A stretch of 64,000 bases of DNA from Ktedonobacteria bacterium brp13. GTDB lineage: Bacteria > Chloroflexota > Ktedonobacteria > Ktedonobacterales > Ktedonobacteraceae. Below, piece by piece: positions 34,725 through 43,464 of the stretch (its first letter is position 1; every line of letters starts with the position of its first letter). Location of the stretch: the NCBI GenBank assembly GCA_015099395.1, contig AP024096.1:372001-436000 (forward strand), given 5' to 3'. A program made the translations under genes and the position numbers. The notes under the pieces were generated by a model. It saw only the letters and a list, made by a program, of their open reading frames with translations. It was not told the DNA's origin and searched no databases.

Positions 34725-36128
34725 ATGGCACAGAGGCAGAAAACGGCACAGTCACAAAAAAAAGAGCTGGAGATCCTGTTAGAGGCCAGAAATGTAACCA
34801 AAAGCTTCGAGAGTACTGAACGCCAGCAACGCAATACACACCCGGTAACGGTCCTCGATGATGTTAGCCTGAAGATTGCGGCAGGCGAGTTCCTGGCGAT
34901 CCTGGGACCGTCCGGTTCCGGCAAATCTACCTTGCTGCGTCTGCTGGCTGGTCTGATCCAGCCAACGGAGGGGCAGGTACTCTTTAAAGGGGTGCCACAA
35001 TATGGGACCAATCCACACCTGGCGCTCGTCTTCCAATCCTTCGCGCTCTTTCCCTGGCTCACTGTCTTACAGAATGTAGAGCTAGGTCTGGAGGCACAGG
35101 AGATACCAAAGACGCAGCGTATCAAACGCTCACTCGCAGCTATCGATACGATCGGACTCGACGGCTTCGAGGATGCTTATCCGAAAGAGCTTTCAGGCGG
35201 GATGCGTCAGCGTGTTGGCTTCGCACGCGCCCTGGTCGTCGAACCAGAGCTACTCTTCATGGATGAACCCTTTAGTGCACTTGACGTCCTGACGGCAGCC
35301 AACCTGCGTAAAGAGCTGCTCGCACTCTGGCGTGAGAGTAAGATACCGACCCGTGCTATTGTGATGGTCACCCACAATATTGAAGATGCGGTCAATATGG
35401 CCGACCGCATTATCGTCCTGGGGGCCAATCCGGGTCACATCCGGGTCGAGCTCGCAGGACTCCCGCAAGAACTACGTAATCCGCAGCGCGAAGCATACAC
35501 ACAGCTCGTCGATCTGATTTATCGCGTGATGACAACACCGCACCAGAAGGTCGCGAAACTGCTCCCGGCACATACTGCACTCACTGAGACTGGCAAACTT
35601 ACGCCGATCGCGCCTTCGCCAAAACTACCGGATCATGAGGTCCTACCGCACGTCGAGATCGGCGATGTCACTGGACTGATCGAGTTGGTCCATAGCCATG
35701 GTGGTCGCGAAGATCTCTATCAGCTTGGTCGCGACCTGCAGCTTGAGGTCGATGAACTGCTGCCACTGATCGAAGCTGCTAGCATCCTCGGCTTCGCCAG
35801 CGCGCAGGAAGGCGACCTGGTCCTGACGCCGATCGGCAACACCTTCGCAGAAGCAGATGTCCAGGAAGAGAAGAAGATCTTCAAACAGCAGGCTCTGGTA
35901 AATGTCGCTATGCTGCGCCAGATCGTCGATGCCCTACAGGATGCTCCCGGTCACGTCGTGCCTGAAGAATACTTCATCGACAACTTGCGCCAGCACTTTA
36001 ACGAAAACGAAGCCTGGAGCCAGCTAGAGACCGCTATCAACTGGGGCCGCTATGCTGAACTCTTCTCCTATCAGGAGGAGCGCGGCGTCTTCCGCCTCGA
36101 AGACCCTGAAATCGCCATCAACGAATAA
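34725..36128 (+). CDS. ABC ATPase with AAA-associated C-terminal domain
   Basis: 467 residues. The N-terminal 270 are a NitT/TauT-type ATPase: Walker A GPSGSGKST (near 67), Q-loop VFQSFALFPWL, signature LSGGMRQRVGFARAL, Walker B LLFMDEPFSALD and MVTHNIEDAVNMADRI. The C-terminal 190 residues are the AAA-associated domain found on some ATPases of this class (EIGDVTGLIELVHSHGGREDLYQLGRDLQLEVDELLPLIEAASILGF), a winged-helix-like regulatory module. It pairs with the fused permease upstream. A terminator follows within 10 bp. Confidence 0.92.
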   Translation: MAQRQKTAQSQKKELEILLEARNVTKSFESTERQQRNTHPVTVLDDVSLKIAAGEFLAILGPSGSGKSTLLRLLAGLIQPTEGQVLFKGVPQYGTNPHLALVFQSFALFPWLTVLQNVELGLEAQEIPKTQRIKRSLAAIDTIGLDGFEDAYPKELSGGMRQRVGFARALVVEPELLFMDEPFSALDVLTAANLRKELLALWRESKIPTRAIVMVTHNIEDAVNMADRIIVLGANPGHIRVELAGLPQELRNPQREAYTQLVDLIYRVMTTPHQKVAKLLPAHTALTETGKLTPIAPSPKLPDHEVLPHVEIGDVTGLIELVHSHGGREDLYQLGRDLQLEVDELLPLIEAASILGFASAQEGDLVLTPIGNTFAEADVQEEKKIFKQQALVNVAMLRQIVDALQDAPGHVVPEEYFIDNLRQHFNENEAWSQLETAINWGRYAELFSYQEERGVFRLEDPEIAINE

Positions 36129-36133
36129 CATTT

Positions 36134-36154
36134 GGGAGCACCTCGCGTGCTCCC
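36134..36154. terminator. Bidirectional terminator
   Basis: GGGAGCAC, loop CTCGC, GTGCTCCC: an 8-bp perfect stem between convergent genes. Confidence 0.7.
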
Positions 36155-36169
36155 ACCATCTTCACATCT

Positions 36170-36637
36170 TTATTTATCAATGCTACTATCTTTATGTGCA
36201 ACCAGCGCAACAACGGTCCAGAGAGCAGAGATCCAGAACAGGTTAAAGACCAGCGCGACTAATACACCATCAATAAGGGTCGCAACAGTGCTCTCAACCC
36301 GATAGAACGCCAGCAGCAGCATGGCGAGCAGCCCTAGCAGTACCCACAAAGCAGTAAAAAATAGTGACACGCTTTGCGGATCTTCCCTATCTTGCAACGT
36401 CGATCGCCCCTGTTCAACACCCCCTGGCTTATCATCCGCAAAAGGATGTCGCCTTCTTACAAGCCTGGTCTTAAAACCAAGATAAAGCAAGACAGTAAGG
36501 ATTACAATAAGGCTGCTATTAAAGGCAAAAATATCGCTATGCTGGTACAGCATGAGCAGCAGAAAGCCAAATACGCCGGTGACGACAGTAATCGATAGAA
36601 CAATCACTATCGATATGCAATACATAAACGTTCGCAA
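36170..36637 (-). CDS. Four-TM protein, unknown function
   Basis: 155 residues with hydrophobic segments at about 5-27, 36-55, 92-113 and 121-145, and a charged loop between the second and third (ARG/LYS-rich, then DREDPQ). No known domain seen. The likely start is a TTG at 36637, because GAGGGAG lies four bases before it; the first in-frame ATG four codons on would be too far from that site. Confidence 0.65.
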   Translation of the reverse strand: MRTFMYCISIVIVLSITVVTGVFGFLLLMLYQHSDIFAFNSSLIVILTVLLYLGFKTRLVRRRHPFADDKPGGVEQGRSTLQDREDPQSVSLFFTALWVLLGLLAMLLLAFYRVESTVATLIDGVLVALVFNLFWISALWTVVALVAHKDSSIDK

Positions 36638-36737
36638 CGTGCTCCCTCACATTCTTCTGGCTGGCTCATACAACAAAAGATAGCGCTCTTATTGCAGCAA
36701 TACTCCTCTTCTCCATAGCTTTATAGACGTAATGAAA

Positions 36738-36765
36738 CCACCTATACAGAACAACGCATAGGTGG
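36738..36765 (-). terminator. Terminator of the 36818 membrane protein gene
   Basis: CCACCTAT and ATAGGTGG pair with a 12-nt loop, about 50 bp past the stop; on the minus strand it is followed by TTTCATT. Confidence 0.62.
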
Positions 36766-36817
36766 CACGACCAACAAATAAACATCTTCTATTGAACTGC
36801 TCTCTATACGTTATATA

Positions 36818-37183
36818 TTACATATTCTTGCTTGTCTGTTTGTCAGCATTATTGCTAGAGAGCACCTCTTTAATAAGCGCAATCTGACCTTTATAGACTG
36901 AGTACACATAATACACAAAGAGAAAGGCGACAATGATCAGCTCCCATCCTGGTTTCACGATCAATAGGACATAGATACCTAATAGAAGAGCAAAAATATC
37001 GAAGCAGACATACGCTGCCAGTATATGTTTCTTATTCTTTGTAACCTCAAGGTCGTAAGCAAAACGCCTACGCGTAACACCGTTAGCAGAACCTTTCCGC
37101 AAGCGTAGCGTCGATGCTCCGACAACCACTGCAAGGACAAAAAGAAACGGCAGAATAATCTCTAAAATAGTTACAACATGCAT
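36818..37183 (-). CDS. Small membrane protein, unknown function
   Basis: 121 residues with TMs at about 4-24, 54-75 and 77-98. A basic loop (RLRKGSANGVTRRRF) lies between the first and second, and a polar C-terminal tail ends NADKQTSKNM. No recognisable family. The ribosome site is weak (GGGGGGCAG). Confidence 0.62.
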   Translation of the reverse strand: MHVVTILEIILPFLFVLAVVVGASTLRLRKGSANGVTRRRFAYDLEVTKNKKHILAAYVCFDIFALLLGIYVLLIVKPGWELIIVAFLFVYYVYSVYKGQIALIKEVLSSNNADKQTSKNM

Positions 37184-37307
37184 GCCACTGCCCCCCGAGA
37201 CCGGCTCTTAACCATAATAATCAGTGTGAAAACGAAAATCTTCTTCCACTCTACCATATCAAAAACGGTTGTGTGACAAAATAGCACTCTTCTGCAGGTC
37301 AATAAAA

Positions 37308-37345
37308 AAGAACTTTATATTGATATACACCAACATAAAGTTCTT
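37308..37345 (-). terminator. Terminator of the SaoD-like gene
   Basis: AAGAACTTTAT and ATAAAGTTCTT form an 11-bp perfect stem; the minus strand continues TTTTATT. Position is directly after the stop. Confidence 0.82.
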
Positions 37346-37361
37346 CCTTGTTTATTAAAGC

Positions 37362-37730
37362 TTAAAGCGTAATGACCTGATCAGGAGGATTGCCCTCCAG
37401 TGCAGCGTACAGATCAGGGAAGCAGCCTACACGCACACCTTCGACGGTCCCGACAGCTTTATAGCCACCGTTACCATCGGACTCCGCCAGACCACGCTCA
37501 TTGGCACACTGATCACAGAGCATCAGCAAGATGTTCTGCTCTTGCGCAACCTTACTCAGGCGCTCACCCAACGGATCACCTTTGCGCAACACAAAAGTAT
37601 TATCATCAAAAAAGAACAGCCCGACAACTTCTGCGCCGTGACGATGCTCCTCAAGTTGTGGCAAAATCATCTTGCCCAGTTTATAGCTAGCGGTATGACC
37701 ACTAGTGCTAAATATATAAGCAACCTTCAT
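37362..37730 (-). CDS. DsrE-related protein, SaoD-like
   Basis: 122-residue DsrE/DsrF-like protein. It closely matches what I recall of SaoD: KLGKMILPQLEEHRHGAEVVGLFFFDDNTFVLRKGDP near residue 18, MLCDQCANERGLA with a CxxC pair near residue 70, and VGCFPDLYAALEGNPPDQVITL at the C-terminus. DsrE-like proteins carry sulfur on a conserved Cys, so persulfide or selenide relay is possible here. Start supported by GGGTAG seven bases before ATG. It has no sao partners nearby and its own terminator. Confidence 0.78.
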   Translation of the reverse strand: MKVAYIFSTSGHTASYKLGKMILPQLEEHRHGAEVVGLFFFDDNTFVLRKGDPLGERLSKVAQEQNILLMLCDQCANERGLAESDGNGGYKAVGTVEGVRVGCFPDLYAALEGNPPDQVITL

Positions 37731-37943
37731 CTAATACTACCCTTTCGTACACTATTGTTCACATGTAATCTTTTTTCCAGACAAATGCTCCATACACTCA
37801 TTACTATAACATAACTGTAATGAGTACTGCACAGAAAGAGGTACGGGAAAAAACAACCATAGAGCACGCATTATACATATATATAAACACGCACCCTATG
37901 GCTGCCAGGAGAAGGGGTAAATGGAAGGGAAGGATAGGAAGGA

Positions 37944-38828
37944 TTATGGATTGCTTATTTCTCCAGCGACACCTTGAAAGCGCCAGCGCAGGCCATAGAC
38001 AAACAGTTCTTTGAAGGCTTTGAGGATCACTTTAATATTCGCGCCGGTCGCCTTCCCACCACGTCGTGGCAGATGGTGGACACCAACCTGCTGCCACGTA
38101 TGGCCTAGATGCTCAAACTTATAGAGCATCTCGGCGTTGATCATAGCGCCACGCGTCTCTAGCGTTATCTGATGAATATAGCGAGTCTTATATAATTTGA
38201 AGGCACAGTCGATATCGCGTACATTGACGCCAAGTATCAACCGAACGACCAGCTTCCAACCCCAGGCGTTGAGCTTACGCAGAGCAGTATCCTGGCGTTC
38301 GATGCGATACCCGAGCACTGCATCATACTGATCAATGTAGGGGAAGAACAGTTGTAGATCTTCTATATCGAATTGACCATCGGAATCCATAAAGAGTGTC
38401 AATTCTTTGCTTGCTGCGGCAAAACCACTCACCAGAGCCGCACCGTAGCCACGATTCACAGGGTGCGTCACGGCGTTGAGATGCGTATCCTCTTGCGCAA
38501 GCTGTGCCAGTATCGAACCAGTCTGATCCTGACTACCATCGTTCACAACAACAATCTCAAACTCACGTGCCCACTGCTGCAAGACGCTACTCACATGGCG
38601 TACCGTCTCCTCGATTGTATACTCTTCATTATAGGCAGGCAAAACGACTGAGAGGCTCATTGTTAAGAGTGGGTTCATCGATACTGGCTGTGCTCCTGCT
38701 CCTGCTTCTACAAAGGAGGGAACATCAGATGCTCCTCCCTCTTGCTCTGGTTGCGTGATCGGCATACTGTGTGGGACTCCTTCCAACGGCTCCTGGCGCT
38801 GGCCTGTACCAATAGTCGTGTCGCTCAT
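37944..38828 (-). CDS. GT2 glycosyltransferase, DPM1-like
   Basis: 294-residue family 2 glycosyltransferase of the dolichyl/polyprenyl-phosphate mannosyltransferase type. Nucleotide site VVLPAYNEEYTIEETV (near 61), DxD-containing LFMDSDGQFD, RxxxR-type region IERQDTALRKLNAWGW, and the acceptor-side DIDCAFKLYKTRY. A 50-residue polar N-terminal extension precedes the domain. No membrane segments, so it is a peripheral enzyme charging polyprenyl phosphate at the inner face. The ATG overlaps the stop of the upstream GtrA gene (ATGA). Confidence 0.9.
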   Translation of the reverse strand: MSDTTIGTGQRQEPLEGVPHSMPITQPEQEGGASDVPSFVEAGAGAQPVSMNPLLTMSLSVVLPAYNEEYTIEETVRHVSSVLQQWAREFEIVVVNDGSQDQTGSILAQLAQEDTHLNAVTHPVNRGYGAALVSGFAAASKELTLFMDSDGQFDIEDLQLFFPYIDQYDAVLGYRIERQDTALRKLNAWGWKLVVRLILGVNVRDIDCAFKLYKTRYIHQITLETRGAMINAEMLYKFEHLGHTWQQVGVHHLPRRGGKATGANIKVILKAFKELFVYGLRWRFQGVAGEISNP

Positions 38829-39364
38829 CTTTCGTTCTCCTTGTTAGTGGCTTGCGCAGGTTTCACAAAAACCCAGAGACGCATCCCCACGTAGGATATG
38901 CACATGGTTCCGAAGATCGCGATAATTTTCGAGGCATTGGCCCACAGGGTTGGATTGCCCAGCAGAGAATGCATCGAGTTACTGATGATCCCAAGGATGA
39001 GATCATTGCACGCTATCCCCACCAACGTTGTCAGGACAAAACGCAGGATCTCATCACGGCTTATCGCATGCCGCTGATTAAAAGTCCAGTACTTGTTTAA
39101 AACAAAACTATTGATACCACCAAGTGCATACGCCAGGGAGTTATATAACAACAACAGTGTTGTACTATGTGTCGGCCAGAGCCAGAGCAGCACATTGAAC
39201 AACGCCAGGTCAATCAACGTGTTCAGCCCCCCCACCATGCCGAAACGCACAAACTGTGCAATAGTCTTCTGTATCATACGATGAAACATCGGCCATGAAG
39301 ACGACCGCAGCAACGCCTGCGACGTTTCATCCTCGTTTTCATATTCTACCAGTGGCTGTGACAA
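38825..39364 (-). CDS. GtrA-family flippase-like membrane protein
   Basis: GtrA domain with four TMs: FVRFGMVGGLNTLIDLALFNVLLWL, YNSLAYALGGINSFVLNKYWTF, FVLTTLVGIACNDLILGII and IIAIFGTMCISYVGMRLWVF. GtrA proteins are thought to flip or bind polyprenyl-linked sugars, and this gene is translationally coupled to a polyprenyl-phosphate glycosyltransferase, a classic pair for envelope glycosylation. The start is uncertain: TTG at 39364 has GGAAAGGA eight bases before it and is used here; ATG at 39400 lacks a ribosome site and would add 12 residues. Confidence 0.85.
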   Translation of the reverse strand: MSQPLVEYENEDETSQALLRSSSWPMFHRMIQKTIAQFVRFGMVGGLNTLIDLALFNVLLWLWPTHSTTLLLLYNSLAYALGGINSFVLNKYWTFNQRHAISRDEILRFVLTTLVGIACNDLILGIISNSMHSLLGNPTLWANASKIIAIFGTMCISYVGMRLWVFVKPAQATNKENER

Positions 39365-40043
39365 GTAAGTGTTCCTTTCCACAACCATAGCGAGCGGCAT
39401 TGTTTCACGCCCAATTAAGGTTGCTCCAGAGGAGTACTTCAAAGTGCCCATATACTTCACTATCAATGATTTTTGTATATCTGCTTATCCAATACGAACA
39501 TATGTGAGTAGCCTCACATATTGTTTTGTATGTTTATTCTTTAAATCTATACTATTCCTCCTCTCCATCTTTCTCGCCTCCACACTCTCTATAATGCATC
39601 CGACTTATGTTTATTCTTTGAAATAGTCATCAAGAATTTGTAAAGTTTATCTTACATAAAGCGAAAGCTCCGCTTAGCCTGTGAAAACAGTTAAAAGAAA
39701 TGTGAGAGAAGAATGGGAATAATAAAGAGATAAAGCTGCCGCTTATGAGGATGTCAATCTTATAAATCAGGCTGCTATTCTCATTCAACGCATAGCCCTG
39801 AACCATCCCTTTATCGAGGCGAGGAGGAATATCACCTCTATAACGATCAATGCTGGTCTATTAAAGAATGTTTTTACCTTACCGATGAAGAACAGTAAGT
39901 TTCCAGAACATACATGGTATGGAGAGGAAATGATGGTGAGAGCAGTTTTTCTATCCTATAGTTCGATAAATGTCTGTGGGAATCTGCTCACTTTTGTTGT
40001 ATGAACAGACAAAAATGTTTTGATGAATGGAGGATTACTTTTG
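39365..40043. other. Gene-poor region with a Doc-like relic
   Basis: No intact gene. The 5' part belongs to the leader of the GtrA gene. A short relic near 39735-39818 is listed separately. The remainder is AT-rich and probably holds the promoter of the His-rich protein gene. Confidence 0.45.
39735..39818 (+). pseudogene. Fic/Doc toxin-like relic
   Basis: One frame reads DKAAAYEDVNL, INQAAILIQ, RIALNHPFI. This resembles the Doc/Fic core, where EKAA..Y..I..NHPF leads into DGNKRTA. The frame is lost immediately after HPFI and no start is present, so only about 28 residues remain. Assignment rests on one short motif. Confidence 0.35.
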
Positions 40044-40397
40044 ATGTATAAGTACACGACTACCTGCAAATTAGCTTCTATTGCCGCTGGAGTCATGCTT
40101 AGTGGGTTTTTAGCTTTGGTGCCAGTACATGCCGCACCAGCCCCAGCTCCTCATGCTCACCACGGTGCTACTCACCACGGTGCTACTCACCACGGTGCTA
40201 CTCACCACGGTGCTACTCACCACGGTAGTGCTACTCACCATGGTAGTGCTACTCACCACGGCGCTAGCGTCGTAAGTGGTGCTATGATTGCAATGGCCCC
40301 AGCGCCTGCTCCTCATGGTACCCATGCCCATCATGGCACGACTCATCACGGCACAGCTCATCACGGCACAGCTCATCACAGCACAGCTCATCATTAG
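40044..40397 (+). CDS. Secreted histidine-rich repeat protein
   Basis: 117 residues. A signal peptide (MYKYTTTCKLASIAAGVMLSG to about VPVHA, residue 31) is followed by APAPAP and two His-rich blocks: HHGAT repeats, then a short hydrophobic spacer (SGAMIAMAPAPAP), then HHGTA repeats, ending TAHH. About a quarter of the mature protein is His. Export plus His-His pairs suggest metal (Ni, Cu, Zn) binding at the surface. The start at 40044 has GGAGGA ten bases upstream. A strong hairpin follows. Confidence 0.72.
   Translation: MYKYTTTCKLASIAAGVMLSGFLALVPVHAAPAPAPHAHHGATHHGATHHGATHHGATHHGSATHHGSATHHGASVVSGAMIAMAPAPAPHGTHAHHGTTHHGTAHHGTAHHSTAHH
40161..40256 (+). repeat. 15-bp and 18-bp coding tandem repeats
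   Basis: Four perfect 15-bp units CACGGTGCTACTCAC (40161-40220), then two 18-bp variants with an added AGT codon (40221-40256). All keep the frame. Confidence 0.92.
40335..40394 (+). repeat. 15-bp coding tandem repeats, second block
   Basis: Four units of the GGCACAGCTCATCAC type encode the C-terminal HHGTA repeats. Confidence 0.9.
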
Positions 40398-40422
40398 TCC
40401 TATAAACCTTTCACGTTTTATA

Positions 40423-40462
40423 GTTGGTAGAAGCGGGGAGAATAATCCCTGCTTCTACCAAC
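40423..40462. terminator. Long terminator hairpin
   Basis: GTTGGTAGAAGCGGGGA and TCCCTGCTTCTACCAAC pair over 17 bp with one G-T wobble and a 6-nt loop, 25 bp after the His-rich gene. Confidence 0.75.
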
Positions 40463-40573
40463 CACAAACGCTTTCTTACTCAAGCAGGGTGGCTGTAACA
40501 AGTAAGTGTTCATATATCAGGTATGCCTCCATCTCAACTAGTATTTCTGTAAAAGAGACGCTGCTACTCTTCT

Positions 40574-40840
40574 TCAGTACACTATCTTTGTTGCCTTCTG
40601 CGTCAGGAACGCCATGGCTGTAAAAAAAGCAAACAGGACGAATACGATTCCGTATGCAACTACCCGCTCACCTGGGATCGCCTTTTTAGGCGTAAGATCC
40701 TCGACCAGGGCAGCCTTGACCTTGCTCACAGGACTCTCTCCCTCACCGGATAGCCCATTATCACTGGTGACAACAAAGAACAGTAGGACGCCCAGCGCCA
40801 CGAAAAAGACGACAATCAGCAGGTAGTCGATGATTGCCAT
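40574..40840 (-). CDS. Small two-TM membrane protein
   Basis: 88 residues: TM at about 5-25, a polar loop (SDNGLSGEGESPVSKVKAALVEDLTPKKAIPGER) and a second TM at about 60-80. GAGGTG lies seven bases before the ATG. No known family. Confidence 0.6.
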   Translation of the reverse strand: MAIIDYLLIVVFFVALGVLLFFVVTSDNGLSGEGESPVSKVKAALVEDLTPKKAIPGERVVAYGIVFVLFAFFTAMAFLTQKATKIVY

Positions 40841-41152
40841 ATGTATTCACCTCTTTCTTCTCGCTATCTCATCTCTATAAGACCCAGACCTGCATATCAG
40901 CAGACATCCTAACTTACGCACAACTCATCAAGAGAGAAGTATCTTTTGTACACTTTGTGTCACGCAATTGCGCCACAACCGGTTCCAGATCGCTCTCTCT
41001 GACAATGGTTAGCGGTTCTTCCTCACTCCAGACCGTCCGCGCCTCTTACAAATATGATTCAAACATTTACTGAGGCTGCTCAGGAGCATTCCACTCCAAT
41101 AGACATTACCCGTACCCCGAACGGAGGGCTTATTCAAACCGACAGCTGAGGC

Positions 41153-41181
41153 TTTCTGTCGCCCAGGTTTTCTGCTATACT
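41153..41181 (+). promoter_or_regulatory. Candidate promoter of dinB
   Basis: TTTCTG, 17-bp spacer, TATACT, about 30 bp before the start codon. The -35 is weak. No LexA-type palindrome was recognised. Confidence 0.35.
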
Positions 41182-41211
41182 GGAGGTATATAAGGAACAA
41201 ATTTTCGAGAA

Positions 41212-42336
41212 ATGATAGAATGCATGGAGCAGCTACGAAAAATTATACATATCGATATGGATGCCTTCTATGCGTCGATTGAGCAGCGTGACAATCCGCA
41301 ACTTCGTGGAAAGCCTGTCGTTGTTGGCGGTAACCCGGAGCGTAGAGGAGTCGTTGCTACTTGCTCTTATGAGGCTCGACGCTATGGTATCCACTCCGCA
41401 ATGCCTGCGAAGACTGCTTTGCAACGCTGCCCCCATGCTATCTTTATAACACCACGCTTTGAAGTCTACCGCGCCGTCTCAAGCCAGATCATGCAGATCT
41501 TCCAGAACTATACCGATCTTGTAGAACCGCTCTCGCTCGATGAAGCCTTCCTGGATGTTACGCAAAACAAGCAGCAGATCCTCTCAGCAACCCACATCGC
41601 ACACGCCATCAAGCAGCAGATTCATGAGACGACTCAGCTTACCGCTTCAGCCGGTGTCTCCTATAATAAATTCATCGCCAAGCTGGCCTCCGACTATCAT
41701 AAGCCCGATGGCCTGACCGTCGTTCCACCAGATCGTGCGCTACGTTTCCTTGAGCACCTGCCCATCAATAAGTTCTTTGGGGTCGGGAAAGTAACGGCGG
41801 CACGCTTACGTGAGTTGGGAATCGAGAATGGAGCTGACCTCAAGCAGATGAGTGAACAGCGGCTACGTGAGCTCTTCCATAAGCATGGCAGCATGCTCTA
41901 TCAATCGGTACGTGGTGAGGATGATCGGCCCGTTGTCTCTACACGTGAACGCAAATCGGTTGGCAAGGAGACAACGCTGGCTGAGGATAGTAACGATATT
42001 GAGCAGCTCATGGAGATCCTACAACGGCTGGCGCTACAGGTGGAACAACGACTCAAAACCCTTGAAGTCCATGCGAAGACCGTGACACTCAAACTGCGCT
42101 GGAGCGACTTTCAGCTCCTGACACGCAGCATCTCGCTGGCATATCCGCTACAAAACGCGAGCGAGATGCTTGCTTACGTCTATCCACTCCTCCAGGCACA
42201 ACTCAGTGGCGGGCGATCCGTACGACTTATAGGGGTAACAGTCTCTCATCTGGCTCCTGTAAGCGGGGAGCCAGTTGTACCAACACCAACCGTCTATAAG
42301 ATGCGCTCCCTCTGGGACCTAATAGAAGAGGGATAG
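41212..42336 (+). CDS. dinB: DNA polymerase IV (Y family)
   Basis: 374-residue error-prone translesion polymerase. Signature parts: IIHIDMDAFYASIEQRDNP (catalytic Asp), YEARRYGIHSAMPAKTA, SLDEAFLDVT (catalytic Asp-Glu), SAGVSYNKFIAKLASDYHKPDGLTV, a helix-hairpin-helix FFGVGKVTAARLRELGI, and the little-finger domain after residue 240. Length is normal. The start may be the ATG at 41212 or the Met five codons on; no clear ribosome site decides. The usual C-terminal beta-clamp tail is not obvious (ends MRSLWDLIEEG). Confidence 0.95.
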   Translation: MIECMEQLRKIIHIDMDAFYASIEQRDNPQLRGKPVVVGGNPERRGVVATCSYEARRYGIHSAMPAKTALQRCPHAIFITPRFEVYRAVSSQIMQIFQNYTDLVEPLSLDEAFLDVTQNKQQILSATHIAHAIKQQIHETTQLTASAGVSYNKFIAKLASDYHKPDGLTVVPPDRALRFLEHLPINKFFGVGKVTAARLRELGIENGADLKQMSEQRLRELFHKHGSMLYQSVRGEDDRPVVSTRERKSVGKETTLAEDSNDIEQLMEILQRLALQVEQRLKTLEVHAKTVTLKLRWSDFQLLTRSISLAYPLQNASEMLAYVYPLLQAQLSGGRSVRLIGVTVSHLAPVSGEPVVPTPTVYKMRSLWDLIEEG

Positions 42337-42357
42337 CACGCACGATAGGCAGCACCA

Positions 42358-43341
42358 CTATATGCTAGCGGTAGTCTCTACATGGATACGATCCACGGCG
42401 CTACCAATCGAGCGATATTTCTGATAGCGTCGCTCCATCAGCTCATCAATAGAGTATTTTTGTAGCTCTACCAGATTGCTCACTAAAGCATCTTTGAGCA
42501 GTTGAGATGCCGCATTCCAATCACGATGTGCTCCACCTACCGGCTCAGAGATCAGGTCGTCGACGATGCCCAGACGCTTCAACTGGCGCGCACTGACCTG
42601 CATCGCCTCAGCCATCTCTGGCGCATACTTGGCATCACGCAACAGAATGGTCGCCGCAGACTCTGGTGAGGAGACCGAATAGTAGCTATGTTCCATCATC
42701 AGCAAGCGATCACCCAGGCTGAGCGCGAGCGCACCACCACTACCGCCTTCGCCAATCACCGTGACGACCATCGGCACGCGCATCTGTATCATCGTCAGCA
42801 GGTTCGATGCAATCGCCTGCGCCTGCCCACGCTCCTCATCGTCCAGCGCGATCGAAGCTCCGGGCGTATCTACCAGGCAGATCAAGGGGAGGTGAAACTT
42901 CTCCGCCTGCTGCATCAAACGCTGTGATTTACGAAAACCCTCTGGATGTGGCTGTCCTGCGTTATGCTGGCGTCGTTCGCGCAGCTCACGCCCCTTCTCC
43001 TGACACAAAAACATCACTCGCTGACCACCCAGCAAAGCAGGGCCGCCAACGATTGAGGCATTCTCTCCAAAGGCACGATCACCCCGTAGTTCAAAAAAGT
43101 CATCACAAATAGCACGTAAATAATCAACCGCATGTGGACGATCTTTGTGACGCGCCACATGCACCGTCTGCCAGGGTGTCAACTGAGCATACAATTCCTG
43201 GGTCTTATCTTGTAACTCTTGCTTCAAACTGGTAAGTGTCTGCTGTTCATCGGGCTTCAGACGCTCACCCTTCTTCTGCAACGTCTGTATTCGTTTATCC
43301 AGAGCCGCCAGCGGCTTCTCAAATTCCAGATCATAGGCCAT
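42358..43341 (-). CDS. accA: Acetyl-CoA carboxylase carboxyltransferase alpha
   Basis: 327 residues, normal length for AccA. Together with AccD it transfers CO2 from biotin to acetyl-CoA for fatty acid synthesis. Typical sequence: LEFEKPLAALDKRIQTL at the N-terminus, HKDRPHAVDYLRAICDDFFELRGDR, CLVDTPGASIALDDEERGQAQAIA, VIGEGGSGGALALSLGDRLLMMEHSYYSVSSPESAATILLRD, and PVGGAHRDW. The usual partner accD is not adjacent, so the subunits are encoded apart. Confidence 0.95.
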   Translation of the reverse strand: MAYDLEFEKPLAALDKRIQTLQKKGERLKPDEQQTLTSLKQELQDKTQELYAQLTPWQTVHVARHKDRPHAVDYLRAICDDFFELRGDRAFGENASIVGGPALLGGQRVMFLCQEKGRELRERRQHNAGQPHPEGFRKSQRLMQQAEKFHLPLICLVDTPGASIALDDEERGQAQAIASNLLTMIQMRVPMVVTVIGEGGSGGALALSLGDRLLMMEHSYYSVSSPESAATILLRDAKYAPEMAEAMQVSARQLKRLGIVDDLISEPVGGAHRDWNAASQLLKDALVSNLVELQKYSIDELMERRYQKYRSIGSAVDRIHVETTASI

Positions 43342-43464
43342 AGCGCATGTTCGTCCTTCCAGGCTAGTAAAATACTGGAACTAGTATAAACTATTAACGC
43401 TACGATGTCACTTCTTCCTTGAGAGATTGAGAGACCAACGCAATTATTCCTGTCAGGGCTGCTT

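Noticed and set aside
40161..40394. Short regular repeats that might be taken for a CRISPR array
   Set aside because: Units are 15-18 bp, contiguous without spacers and in frame within a His-rich protein.
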